Below are positions 48,112 through 59,356 of a stretch of 64,000 nucleotides of DNA, piece after piece. Numbering within the stretch: the stretch's first letter is position 1; every line of letters begins with the position of its first letter. The stretch spans positions 62,001 through 126,000 of the forward strand of contig NZ_QQNB01000002.1 in the NCBI RefSeq assembly GCF_003345355.1, written 5' to 3'. The DNA is from Sphingomonas aracearum. GTDB taxonomy: Bacteria > Pseudomonadota > Alphaproteobacteria > Sphingomonadales > Sphingomonadaceae. Made by a program: the position numbers and the translations under genes. The notes beneath the pieces are model-generated. The model saw only the letters and a list, made by a program, of their open reading frames with translations, did no database searches and was not told the origin of the DNA.

Positions 48112-50511
48112 TCAGTGGTGCAGTTCGCCGCCGATCGCCGCCACGCCGGCCGGCGGCGTGGCCGCCAGTTCGTCCGCTTCCGTCCAGTCGATCGGCGTGA
48201 GCGGCCCTGCAAGCGCCAGGCGCAGCACCTCGTCGACATGCGTCACGGGCACGATCTTGAGACCCTGAACGATGTTGGCGGGAATTTCCGCCAGATCCTT
48301 CTCGTTCTCCTGCGGGATCAGCACGGTGGTGATGCCGCCGCGCAGCGCCGCCAGCAGCTTCTCCTTGAGGCCGCCGATCGGCAGCACCCGGCCGCGCAGC
48401 GTCACTTCGCCGGTCATCGCCACGTCCTTGCGCACCGGCACGCCGGTGAGCGTCGAGACGATCGAGGTGACCATGCCGATGCCCGCGGACGGCCCGTCCT
48501 TGGGCGTCGCGCCTTCGGGCAGGTGGATGTGCACGTCCTTGCGCTGGAAGATGCTCGGCTTGATGCCATAGCTGGGCGAGCGCGCCTTGATGAAGCTGAA
48601 GGCGGTCTCGATCGATTCCTTCATCACGTCGCCCAGCTTGCCCGTCACCTTCGCCGCGCCCTTGCCGGGCACGGTGACCGACTCGATGGTCAGCAACTCG
48701 CCGCCGACTTCGGTCCAGGCGAGGCCGGTAACGGCGCCGATCTGGTCCTCCTCCTCGGACAGGCCATGCCGGAACTTCTTCACGCCGGCGAACTCGGCAA
48801 GGTTGTCGGGCGTGATCGTCACGCTCTGCACCTTGCCTTCGAGAATCTGGCGCAGCGCCTTGCGGGCGAGCTTGGCGATCTCGCGCTCCAGCGTGCGCAC
48901 GCCGGCCTCGCGGGTATAGCCCTGCACCAACGCACGCAGACCTTCTGTGGTGAGCGTGAACTCGCCCGCCTTCAGGCCGTGCGCGTCGATCTGCTTGGCG
49001 ATCAGATGCCGCTCGGCGATCTCGACCTTCTCGTCCTCGGTATACCCCTCAAGCCGAATGATCTCCATGCGGTCGAGCAGCGGCTGCGGCAGGTTCAGCG
49101 AGTTGGCCGTGCACACGAACATCACGTCCGACAGATCGATGTCGATCTCGAGGTAATGGTCGTTGAACTTGGCGTTCTGCTCCGGATCCAGCACCTCGAG
49201 CAGCGCCGAGGCGGGGTCGCCGCGGAAGTCCTGGCCGAGCTTGTCGATCTCGTCGAGCAGGAACAGCGGATTGCTGGCGCCCGCCTTTTTGAGGTTCGTC
49301 ACCACCTTGCCCGGCAGCGAGCCGATATAGGTGCGCCGATGCCCGCGGATCTCGGCTTCGTCGCGCACGCCGCCGAGGGACTGTCGGATAAACTCGCGGC
49401 CGGTCGCCTTAGCGATCGACTTGCCCAGCGACGTCTTGCCCACGCCGGGCGGGCCGACGAGGCACAGGATCGGCCCCTTCAGCTTGTTGGTGCGCGCCTG
49501 CACCGCGAGGTACTCGACGATGCGGTCCTTCACCTTGTCCAGCGCATAATGATCCTCGTTGAGGATCGTCTCGGCGGCGACCAGATCGCGCTTGATCTTG
49601 CTTTTCTTGCCCCAGGGCAGGCCCAGCAGCACGTCCAGATAGTTGCGCACCACCGTTGCCTCGGCGCTCATCGGCGCCATGGTCTTCAGCTTTTTCAGCT
49701 CCGCAGTCGCCTTGGTGCGCGCTTCCTTGGAAAGCTTGAGCGTGGCGATCTTCTGCGTCAGCTCGGCGATCTCGTCGCCGTCGCCTTCGTCGTCGCTGTT
49801 GCCCAGCTCGCGCTGGATCGCCTTCAGCTGCTCGTTGAGGTAATATTCGCGCTGCGTCTTTTCCATCTGACGCTTCACGCGGCTCTTGATCTTCTTCTCG
49901 ACCTGCAGAACCCCGAGCTCGCCCTCCATGAAGGCGAACACCATCTCCAGCCGCTTGGCGGCGTCCTGCTCGACCAGCAACGTCTGCTTGTCGGACACCT
50001 TGATCGACAGGTTGGCCGCGATCGCATCGGCAAGCCGCGAGGCTTCCTCGATCTCGCCGAGCTGCACGGCGGTTTCGGCCGGCAGCTTGCGGTTGAGCTT
50101 GGCATAGTTCTCGAACTGGTCGACGACCGAGCGCATCAGCGCCGACAGCTCGTTGGAGCCGACCGGATCGGCCTCGTCCACGCGCGAGACCTCGGCGACC
50201 AGGTGGCCATCCGCCGCTTCCAGCTTCTCCAGCGTGGCGCGCTGCTTGCCCTCGACCAGCACGCGCACGGTACCGTCCGGCAGCTTCAGCAGCTGGAGAA
50301 CGGTGGCGGTGACGCCGATCTCGTACAGGTCGTCGCGGGCAGGATCGTCCTCGGCCGGATCGAGCTGCGCGACGAGGAAGATCTCCTTGTCGGCGTTCAT
50401 CGCCGCTTCCAGCGCGGACACGGACTTGTCCCGTCCGACGAACAGCGGCACGATCATGTGCGGGAAGACGACGATGTCGCGCAGCGGCAGCACAGGGTAG
50501 GTCTGGTTCAT
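48112..50511 (-). CDS. lon: ATP-dependent protease La (Lon)
   Basis: A 799-residue Lon protease that degrades misfolded and regulatory proteins in the cytoplasm. The N-terminal substrate domain begins [20 protein letters not shown]. The AAA+ domain has Walker [37 protein letters not shown] and Walker [16 protein letters not shown]. The protease domain holds the Ser-Lys dyad: Ser near 673 in [14 protein letters not shown] and Lys near 716 in [12 protein letters not shown]. The ATG at 50511 fits the family start. A heat-shock-type promoter lies 42 bp upstream and hupB follows downstream. Confidence 0.98.
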   Translation of the reverse strand: MNQTYPVLPLRDIVVFPHMIVPLFVGRDKSVSALEAAMNADKEIFLVAQLDPAEDDPARDDLYEIGVTATVLQLLKLPDGTVRVLVEGKQRATLEKLEAADGHLVAEVSRVDEADPVGSNELSALMRSVVDQFENYAKLNRKLPAETAVQLGEIEEASRLADAIAANLSIKVSDKQTLLVEQDAAKRLEMVFAFMEGELGVLQVEKKIKSRVKRQMEKTQREYYLNEQLKAIQRELGNSDDEGDGDEIAELTQKIATLKLSKEARTKATAELKKLKTMAPMSAEATVVRNYLDVLLGLPWGKKSKIKRDLVAAETILNEDHYALDKVKDRIVEYLAVQARTNKLKGPILCLVGPPGVGKTSLGKSIAKATGREFIRQSLGGVRDEAEIRGHRRTYIGSLPGKVVTNLKKAGASNPLFLLDEIDKLGQDFRGDPASALLEVLDPEQNAKFNDHYLEIDIDLSDVMFVCTANSLNLPQPLLDRMEIIRLEGYTEDEKVEIAERHLIAKQIDAHGLKAGEFTLTTEGLRALVQGYTREAGVRTLEREIAKLARKALRQILEGKVQSVTITPDNLAEFAGVKKFRHGLSEEEDQIGAVTGLAWTEVGGELLTIESVTVPGKGAAKVTGKLGDVMKESIETAFSFIKARSPSYGIKPSIFQRKDVHIHLPEGATPKDGPSAGIGMVTSIVSTLTGVPVRKDVAMTGEVTLRGRVLPIGGLKEKLLAALRGGITTVLIPQENEKDLAEIPANIVQGLKIVPVTHVDEVLRLALAGPLTPIDWTEADELAATPPAGVAAIGGELHH

Positions 50512-50552
50512 GCTTACTCCGGTGGCGCCAAACACAGGCGCCTGTCGCACCC

Positions 50553-50580
50553 TATATGGGGAGGGTGGACGATCCATCAA
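50553..50580 (-). promoter_or_regulatory. RpoH (sigma-32) type promoter of lon
   Basis: On the minus strand TTGATG (50580-50575) and CCCCATATA (50561-50553) are 13 bases apart, close to the heat-shock consensus CTTGAA-N(11-16)-CCCCATNT. The -10 matches CCCCATNT fully. It lies 42 bp before the lon start, and lon is a classic heat-shock gene. Confidence 0.65.
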
Positions 50581-50678
50581 TCGGACGCAACCTTTTGCCC
50601 CCTTCCCGCTCTTGCGCAGCCGCGGCGATTGATGTCCTAGTGCGACCAAACACCGGGTCAGAAACAAGAAGGGGGACC

Positions 50679-52394
50679 ATGATCAATCGCCTGCTGCTCG
50701 CCGCCGCGAGCCTCGTCGCGCTGACCGCTGCCGCACCGCCCGAAAAGGGCATGCCCCCACTTACCCCGCAGACGACCAGCTCGGGCGGCCCCCTCGACCC
50801 GGACCAGAAGAAGGTCCGCTTCGACACCGGTGATCTGTCGATCGAGGTGCTGCCGGCGACGCAGTCGATCGCGGGCAAGGCGGTGCTGAACTTCACCGCG
50901 CTCGCTCCGGTCAAGCGGCTGGTGATCGACCTCGATCGCAACCTGCCGATCTCGGCGGTGTCCATCGACGGCAAGCCCCTGCCTCGTTCCGCCTGGTCGA
51001 ACCCGGAGGGCCGCGCCAGCATCGCCCTGCCGCGCACGGTTGGCACCGGCCAGAAGGTGGCGGCCACCATCACCTATGGCGGCACCCCGCACGTCGCGGT
51101 GCGTGCGCCCTGGGATGGCGGCTTTGTCTGGAGCCAGACCAAGGACGGCCAGCCCTGGGTCGCGACAGCCGTGCAGATGGAAGGCTGCGACCTGTTCTGG
51201 CCGTGCATCGACTATCCCACCTACGAGCCGCAGCAGCTCGACATCCACCTGACCGTGCCCAAGGGCGTGAAGGGCATCTCCAACGGCGTGCTCCAGGGCA
51301 CGACGACGCTGGCGGACGGGCGCACCACCTGGAACTGGCGGGTCAAGCACCCGACGCTCTACGGCGTGGCGCTGAACGTCGGCCCGTACGAGGAGATCAG
51401 CGGCACCTACAAGAGCCGCTTCGGCAACTCGATCCCGATGTACTATTGGTATCTGCCTGGCGAGAAGGCGCAGGCGGAAGGGCTGTTCGCCGAGTTCGCG
51501 CCGACGCTCGACTTCTTCGAATCCATGATCGGCCCCTATCCCTTCGGCGACCAGAAGCTCGGTGTGGTGGAAACGCCGCACAAGGGCATGGAGCACATGA
51601 CGATCAATGCGTACGGCAACAATTACGCCAAGACGCCGAACGGCTTTGACGACCTGTTCCAGCATGAATTCGCGCACGAGTTTTTCGGCAACCAGCTGAC
51701 CGCCAGCAATTGGGACGATTTCTGGCTGCACGAGGGCCCCGGCAGCTACATGCAGCCGCTCTACGGCCAGTGGCGCGAAGGTGACGCACGCTACATCTCG
51801 ATGATGCTGGCGGGACGTCCGGGCATCCGCAACGAGACGCCGATCGTGATGGGCAAGCCGCAATCGGCCGAGGACGTCTACAATGACAAGGGCGGCCGCG
51901 GCGGCGACATCTACCAGAAGGGTTCGTGGACACTCCACACCCTGCGCGGGCTGATCGGCGACGAGGCGTTCTTCAAGTCGTTGCGCCTCGCCATCTATGG
52001 CCGCGACGATCCGAAGCCGGGCAATTTTCAGCCGATCTATCGCACCACGCCCGAATACATCGCCTATGTGAACCAGGTGACGGGCCGCAACTATCAGTGG
52101 TTCTTCGACGTCTACCTCTACGAGGCGGCGCTGCCGCAACTCGTCCAGACCCGCACCGGCGGCACGCTGACGCTGCAGTGGAAGACGCCCAGGAACAAGC
52201 CCTTCCCCATGCCGGTGGAGGTCTCCGTCGACGGGAAGGTGACCACCTTGGCGATGACCGGGGGCAAGGACACGCTGGCCGTGGCGCCAACCGCGCATGT
52301 GGTGCTCGATCCCAGCATGAAGATCCTGCGCCAGTCCGATCAGGTCGATGCGTTCCAGGCATGGCGTGCATCGCAGATGGGAGCGGCCAAGTGA
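50679..52394 (+). CDS. Secreted M1-family metallopeptidase, copy 1
   Basis: A 571-residue aminopeptidase-N-like zinc peptidase with a signal peptide (MINRLLLAAASLVALTAAAP) and a GGGGGA ribosome binding site. The beta-saddle domain includes LVIDLDRNLPISAVSIDGK. The catalytic domain has GMEHMTINAYGN in the place of the GxMEN exopeptidase motif, and HEFAH (His329, His333) with Glu352 in DDFWLHEGP completing the zinc site. The residues after the third ligand read PGSYMQ. It is followed by a second, closely related copy whose GTG start overlaps its stop (GTGA). Substrate unknown; probably periplasmic peptide breakdown. Confidence 0.9.
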   Translation: MINRLLLAAASLVALTAAAPPEKGMPPLTPQTTSSGGPLDPDQKKVRFDTGDLSIEVLPATQSIAGKAVLNFTALAPVKRLVIDLDRNLPISAVSIDGKPLPRSAWSNPEGRASIALPRTVGTGQKVAATITYGGTPHVAVRAPWDGGFVWSQTKDGQPWVATAVQMEGCDLFWPCIDYPTYEPQQLDIHLTVPKGVKGISNGVLQGTTTLADGRTTWNWRVKHPTLYGVALNVGPYEEISGTYKSRFGNSIPMYYWYLPGEKAQAEGLFAEFAPTLDFFESMIGPYPFGDQKLGVVETPHKGMEHMTINAYGNNYAKTPNGFDDLFQHEFAHEFFGNQLTASNWDDFWLHEGPGSYMQPLYGQWREGDARYISMMLAGRPGIRNETPIVMGKPQSAEDVYNDKGGRGGDIYQKGSWTLHTLRGLIGDEAFFKSLRLAIYGRDDPKPGNFQPIYRTTPEYIAYVNQVTGRNYQWFFDVYLYEAALPQLVQTRTGGTLTLQWKTPRNKPFPMPVEVSVDGKVTTLAMTGGKDTLAVAPTAHVVLDPSMKILRQSDQVDAFQAWRASQMGAAK

Positions 52395-54124
52395 TCCGCG
52401 CCGCGCTTCTCGCCACCGCGGCGCTTGCGGCGTCGGCCACTGCGCAGACCCTGCCGAAAAAGGGCGAGCCGGCGATCAGCAAGCAGACCCAGCGCTCGGG
52501 CGGGCCCATCAACCCTGATCAGGCGAAGCTGCAATTCGACAGCGCCGACCTGAAGTTCGAGGTGCTGCCCGAGCGGCAGGTGCTGAACGGCATCGCCACG
52601 CTCGCCTTCACTGCAAAGGCGCGGCTCACGCGGCTGGTGATCGACCTCGACAAGAATATCGCCCCGTCCGCCGTGGCGATCGACGGCAAGCCCCTGCCCC
52701 GCACCGCCTTTCGCGATCCGGACGGTCAGCTCACGGTCGACCTGCCGCGGCCGGTCGCGGCCGGGCAGAAGGTCATCGCCACCATCACCTATGGCGGGCA
52801 GCCGCATGTCGCGGTGCGCGCGCCCTGGGACGACGGAATGGTCTGGTCCAAGACGCCGGACGGCCGCACCTGGTTCGCCACCACGGCCGAGGGCTATGGC
52901 TGCGACCTGTTCTGGCCCTGCCTCGATTTCCCGACCGGGGAGCCCGGCCGCGTGACCCTGCACATCACCGTGCCCAAGGGGCTGAAGGCGCCCTCCAACG
53001 GCAAGCTGCTGGGCGTCGATACGCTTCCGGACGGGCGCACCACCTGGAACTGGTCGATCCGCCAGCCCAACACCTACGGCATCGCGCTGAACGTCGGCCC
53101 GTATGAAGAGATCAGCGGGACGTACAAGAGCCGCTTCGGCAACACGATCCCGATGTTCTACTGGTATCTGCCGGGCGAAAAGGAGAAGGCGGAGGCCCTG
53201 TTCGCGGAGTTCGCGCCGACGCTCGACTTCTTCGAAACCCAGATCGGCCCCTATCCCTTTGGCGACGAGAAGCTCGGCGTGGTGGAAACCCCGCACAAGG
53301 GCATGGAGCACCAGACGATCAACGCCTACGGCAACGAATATGCCAAGGCGCCGGAAGGCTTCGACTGGCTGTTTCAGCACGAATTCAGCCACGAATATTT
53401 CGGCAACCAGCTCACCGCCGCCAACTGGGACGATTACTGGCTGCACGAAGGCTATGGCCAGTACATGCAGCCGTTCTACGGCCTTTGGCGCGAAGGCACC
53501 ATGCGCTATGACGCGATGATGGCCAGCCAGCGCGAGGCCATCATGAACAAGCAGCCGATCGTCTCCGGCAAGGTACGCACCGAGGAAGAGGTCTACGAGC
53601 TCGAACTCGGCGGACCGGGGCAGGACATCTACAACAAGGGATCGTGGGTGATGCACACCTTCCGCAACCTTGTCGGCGATCAGGCCTTCCTCGATATCAC
53701 CCGGCTGGCCGTTTACGGCCGTGCCGATCCCAAGCCGGGCAACTTCGCGCCGCGTTTCGGCTCCACCGCGGAATATGAAGGCTTCGTGCGGCAGGTGACC
53801 GGGCGCGACTATCGCTGGTTCTTCGACGTGTACCTCCGCCAGGCGGCGTTGCCGGAACTCACGCAGACGCGTAGCGGCGGCACGCTGTCGCTGGCGTGGA
53901 AGACGCCCGCCAACCTGCCGTTCCCCATGCCCGTGGAGGTGTCGGTGGACGGCAAGGTCACGACGCTGGCGATGACCGGCGGCAAGGACAGCCTGGCCGT
54001 GGCGCCGGGGGCGCACGTGCTCCTTGATCCAGCCGGCAAGATCCTGAAGCGTTCGCTGGCGAACGAGGCGTCGCAGCAGTGGCGCGCCGAGCAGATGGCC
54101 CGCCGGACCGCAGGGCGGCAATAG
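52391..54124 (+). CDS. Secreted M1-family metallopeptidase, copy 2
   Basis: A 577-residue paralogue of the preceding gene, starting at GTG 52391 inside its stop. It has a signal peptide (VIRAALLATAALAASATAQ). The zinc site is HEFSH (His330, His334) with Glu353 in DDYWLHEGY; GMEHQTINAYGNEYAK matches copy 1 closely. The two proteins share long blocks such as ALNVGPYEEISGTYKSRFGN, so this is a tandem duplication that has diverged. Copy 2 has GYGQYMQ where copy 1 has GPGSYMQ, near the active site, so specificities may differ. Both copies look intact. Confidence 0.9.
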   Translation: MIRAALLATAALAASATAQTLPKKGEPAISKQTQRSGGPINPDQAKLQFDSADLKFEVLPERQVLNGIATLAFTAKARLTRLVIDLDKNIAPSAVAIDGKPLPRTAFRDPDGQLTVDLPRPVAAGQKVIATITYGGQPHVAVRAPWDDGMVWSKTPDGRTWFATTAEGYGCDLFWPCLDFPTGEPGRVTLHITVPKGLKAPSNGKLLGVDTLPDGRTTWNWSIRQPNTYGIALNVGPYEEISGTYKSRFGNTIPMFYWYLPGEKEKAEALFAEFAPTLDFFETQIGPYPFGDEKLGVVETPHKGMEHQTINAYGNEYAKAPEGFDWLFQHEFSHEYFGNQLTAANWDDYWLHEGYGQYMQPFYGLWREGTMRYDAMMASQREAIMNKQPIVSGKVRTEEEVYELELGGPGQDIYNKGSWVMHTFRNLVGDQAFLDITRLAVYGRADPKPGNFAPRFGSTAEYEGFVRQVTGRDYRWFFDVYLRQAALPELTQTRSGGTLSLAWKTPANLPFPMPVEVSVDGKVTTLAMTGGKDSLAVAPGAHVLLDPAGKILKRSLANEASQQWRAEQMARRTAGRQ

Positions 54125-54132
54125 GCGCGCGG

Positions 54133-54729
54133 GTGTTCCGCCCGGCGCCCGTCGGCCTGCCCGGGCTTGCGGCCCTGGCGCTCGGCTTTTTCCTCTTCCT
54201 GCTCGCGCTGTTCGCGGCCCGCCGGCGCGCCCTTGGCGGCCCGACGGCCATGGAGGCACGCCGGAGCAATCGCTCGTGGGCGGGGATCGCGCTGCAGGCG
54301 ATGGCAATCGGCACGGTCGCGATCGGCCCCGTCCGGGTGGGGCTGGACCCGCTGTCCGGGCCTTCCCTGCTTCGGGCGGGGACGGTTCTGCTGCTGATGC
54401 TGGGCGCGACGGGTCTTTTCCATGCCGCCTCTCGCGCCATGGGACGGAACTGGAGCATCGTGGCGCGGACCCGCACCGACCACCAGTTGGTCCAGTGCGG
54501 TCCCTTCGCCCATGTCCGCCACCCGATCTACGTCGCGTTGTTTCTGCTGCTCCCGGCTTTCGCCCTTGCCTATGGGCATGAGCGCGCGCTGGCCATCGGC
54601 GTGCCGCTTTATTGCATCGGCACGCTCCTGCGGGTGCGGCACGAGGAACGGCTGCTGCGAGCGCAATTCGGCGGCGCCTACGATCTCTATGCCGGCAGGG
54701 TGAAGCGCTTCGTTCCCGGCTGGTTCTGA
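54133..54729 (+). CDS. Isoprenylcysteine carboxyl methyltransferase-family membrane protein
   Basis: From GTG 54133 the product has 198 residues with about five membrane helices (LPGLAALALGFFLFLLALFAA first). The ICMT/PEMT-type SAM-binding motif is GPFAHVRHPIYVALFL, with the later acidic pair in RVRHEERLLRAQFG and a YAGRVKRFVPG end. Bacterial relatives methylate small lipid-like or aromatic substrates in the membrane; the substrate is not predictable here. An in-frame ATG at 54079 would overlap the peptidase by 46 bases. It begins 8 bp after the M1 copy 2 stop. Confidence 0.82.
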   Translation: MFRPAPVGLPGLAALALGFFLFLLALFAARRRALGGPTAMEARRSNRSWAGIALQAMAIGTVAIGPVRVGLDPLSGPSLLRAGTVLLLMLGATGLFHAASRAMGRNWSIVARTRTDHQLVQCGPFAHVRHPIYVALFLLLPAFALAYGHERALAIGVPLYCIGTLLRVRHEERLLRAQFGGAYDLYAGRVKRFVPGWF

Positions 54730-54749
54730 GCAGCGGGGCGTGGCTCAGA
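54725..54749. terminator. Small hairpin spanning two convergent stop codons
   Basis: TCTGAGC pairs with GCTCAGA across an 11-base loop. The left arm holds the stop codon of the ICMT-like gene and the right arm the stop codon of the KdpE-like gene. It may act as a weak two-way terminator. Confidence 0.3.
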
Positions 54750-55413
54750 CCCGCAGGCGGTAGCCGATCCCCTGCTCGTTGCCGATCAGGCTGCCGATCG
54801 CGCCGGGCGACTCCAGCTTCTGGCGCAGGTTGCGGACGACGATCCGCAGATATTCGATGCGCGGGTCGTGTCCGCCCCAAACCCGTTGCAGGATGTGCCG
54901 GTGCGTGACGACGCGGCCGGCATGTTCCGCCAGCAGGGCCAGCACCTCGTATTCCTTGCGCGTGAGGTGCACGTCCTCGCCATCGCGGCGGACGGCATGG
55001 GTGGTCAGGTCGATCGCGACCCCGCCGGACTGCACGATCGTTGCCGTGCTGCCGTCGCGGCGGCGCAATGCCACGCGCAGCCGGGCAAGCAACTCCTCGC
55101 TGTCGAACGGCTTGGTTACATAATCGTCGGCCCCCAGGTCCAGCGCCGCCACCTTGTCGTCCGTGCGGTCCCGGGCCGAAACGATCAACAGGGCGACCGC
55201 CGGCTTGCGCGCAATCACGGGCACCAGTTCCAGGCCATCGCGTCCGGGCAGCCCCAGGTCGAGGAGCACCGCATCGGGCCGGTCCTGTTCCATCGCCGCC
55301 AGCGCCTGCCGCGCGTCGCCCGCCTCGATCACCTCGTATCGGGCGCGTTCCAGCGTCTGGCGAAGCAGTCGCCGGATCGAGGGTTCGTCATCGACGATCA
55401 GCACCCGCGCCAT
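54745..55413 (-). CDS. KdpE-like OmpR-class response regulator (orphan)
   Basis: A 222-residue regulator from ATG 55413, with AAGGAAGG upstream. The receiver domain has [13 protein letters not shown], Asp52 in [12 protein letters not shown] and Lys in [14 protein letters not shown]. The winged helix reads [40 protein letters not shown] and [11 protein letters not shown], the last two being typical of KdpE. KdpE normally works with the KdpD kinase to control potassium-ATPase genes; no kdpD or kdpFABC lies nearby, so it may have been recruited to another role or answer to a distant KdpD. Confidence 0.85.
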   Translation of the reverse strand: MARVLIVDDEPSIRRLLRQTLERARYEVIEAGDARQALAAMEQDRPDAVLLDLGLPGRDGLELVPVIARKPAVALLIVSARDRTDDKVAALDLGADDYVTKPFDSEELLARLRVALRRRDGSTATIVQSGGVAIDLTTHAVRRDGEDVHLTRKEYEVLALLAEHAGRVVTHRHILQRVWGGHDPRIEYLRIVVRNLRQKLESPGAIGSLIGNEQGIGYRLRV

Positions 55414-55720
55414 CAAGCCTTCCTTTTCGCCTCCGCCCTGCCCCGAGCCACCGCCCCGCCGCTGGCGGCCGGGAGCGCTTTGGCGATCGCGCCAGGCTTG
55501 GCAAGCCCCGCCACGTTCGCCGCAGCGGGCAGCGCGCAGCAAAACGTGTCTCTTCATCCACTTGCCCGCGCCAGCCCTTCCCCCACCGCCAACCCCTTGC
55601 TACAGGCCCCCTCGACTCTCGTATTTTCGCAACGTCGGGGGTCCGCCAGGCGTCTTCCCGCGCGGCTTTCCGCCGCCTCCCCGCGACGGCGCTTCTCGGG
55701 CCTCCCAGGGAAGGACAGAT
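55414..55720. other. Intergenic region between the KdpE-like gene and acnA
   Basis: 307 bp shared by two divergent genes. No family-like gene is visible on either strand. It should hold both promoters; a weak TTGCTA/CGTATT pair near 55604 is the best I see for acnA and is not convincing. Pyrimidine-rich runs occupy the part nearest acnA. Confidence 0.4.
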
Positions 55721-58393
<2,673 letters not shown>

Positions 58394-58417
58394 GCTCCGG
58401 CATCGTTGCTGACAGAC

Positions 58418-58456
58418 AGGCCGGCTCCGCTAACAAGCGGGGCCGGCCTTGTTTTT
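58418..58456 (+). terminator. Rho-independent terminator of acnA
   Basis: AGGCCGGC-T-CCGC pairs with GCGG-G-GCCGGCCT across loop TAACAA and is followed by TGTTTTT. It starts 24 bp after the acnA stop. Confidence 0.88.
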
Positions 58457-58501
58457 GTCTGGACGCCGGTAGGTAGCCACCGGGCAGCCGAAGTGCCGTG
58501 T

Positions 58502-59329
58502 TCAGCAATCGCCTTCACGGATTGCGGCGATCTCATAGGTGGCGTCGCCCCGCCTGGCACTGCCGAGATCGCGCCAATGCCGCTGCTTGCTCACCTCCAG
58601 GCGGTCCCTGGTATAGCTGCCCTGCAATTCGCCGGTGCGATACCCGTCACCCCACCCGCAGCGTTGCCGGCCGCTCACCTGGCCGTTTCCGGCCTTCACC
58701 TGCCAGTTGCATTCCTTGGGCAGCAGAACGTTCGCGCCGAACGCCCGCTGGGGCTCCAGCGCGCGGGAGAAGCCTGCATCGCTTTGGTTTGGCGGGATGC
58801 ACCGCTTCCACTTCTGGCCGTAGGGGCCGGCCGGCTTCTGGCCATAGCCTTGCCCCCAGCTGATCTCCGTGAAAGACCACAATCCGGCACGCAATACGCT
58901 TCTGCGCGCGGTGACCACCACGTCGTCCTTCTCCGCCTCCACCGCGGCACGAGCGCCGCCCGGAGCCGCAGGGGGTTCGGGAACGTCGAACAAGCTTTCC
59001 GGGTCGGCACCTTCTCCGCTTTCCAGCGTAGCGATCCGGTTGTTCACGCAGCGCATCGCGCGCTCGCGGCCGGTCTCGCCGGCGGCGAGGCAGGAGCGCA
59101 CCAGTGCACACATGGTGCGATCCACCAGCGGCACCCCGCTCGATGCGGTCACATCACAACGGCGCAGGTGCGATCCCTGAGCGTAGAAGGTGATCTTCAC
59201 CGTCCGCAACTGCCTGCCGATGACCACGACATCCTCGGCCGGGGCGGCCGTCTCCTGCGCAGGTGCCAGAGCGGCCGCCGCGACCGACATACCGACGAGC
59301 ATCGATGCCGCGCAGGCCGCCAGACGCAT
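58502..59329 (-). CDS. Secreted DUF3617-like protein with TonB-box-like segments
   Basis: A 275-residue exported protein (signal peptide MRLAACAASMLVGMSVAAAA) with GAGGGA upstream of the ATG. The C-terminal half resembles DUF3617: GLWSFTEISW, KRCIPPNQ, ECNWQVKAGNGQVSGRQRC, LQGSYTRDRLEVS. The N-terminal half has several Cys residues and a helical part. Two segments, AEDVVVIGRQ (about 32-41) and DDVVVTARRS (about 135-144), look like the TonB boxes of sphingomonad receptors, although this is not a receptor. It follows the APC permease by 27 bp on the same strand. Function unknown. Confidence 0.65.
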   Translation of the reverse strand: MRLAACAASMLVGMSVAAAALAPAQETAAPAEDVVVIGRQLRTVKITFYAQGSHLRRCDVTASSGVPLVDRTMCALVRSCLAAGETGRERAMRCVNNRIATLESGEGADPESLFDVPEPPAAPGGARAAVEAEKDDVVVTARRSVLRAGLWSFTEISWGQGYGQKPAGPYGQKWKRCIPPNQSDAGFSRALEPQRAFGANVLLPKECNWQVKAGNGQVSGRQRCGWGDGYRTGELQGSYTRDRLEVSKQRHWRDLGSARRGDATYEIAAIREGDC

Positions 59330-59356
59330 GCCGGTCCCTCTTCCGGTCGGCGGCGC

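Noticed and set aside
55154..55720. N-terminal extension of aconitase by about 190 codons
   Set aside because: The extension is Arg/Ser/Pro-rich and antisense to the KdpE-like gene; the family start and a ribosome binding site are at 55721.
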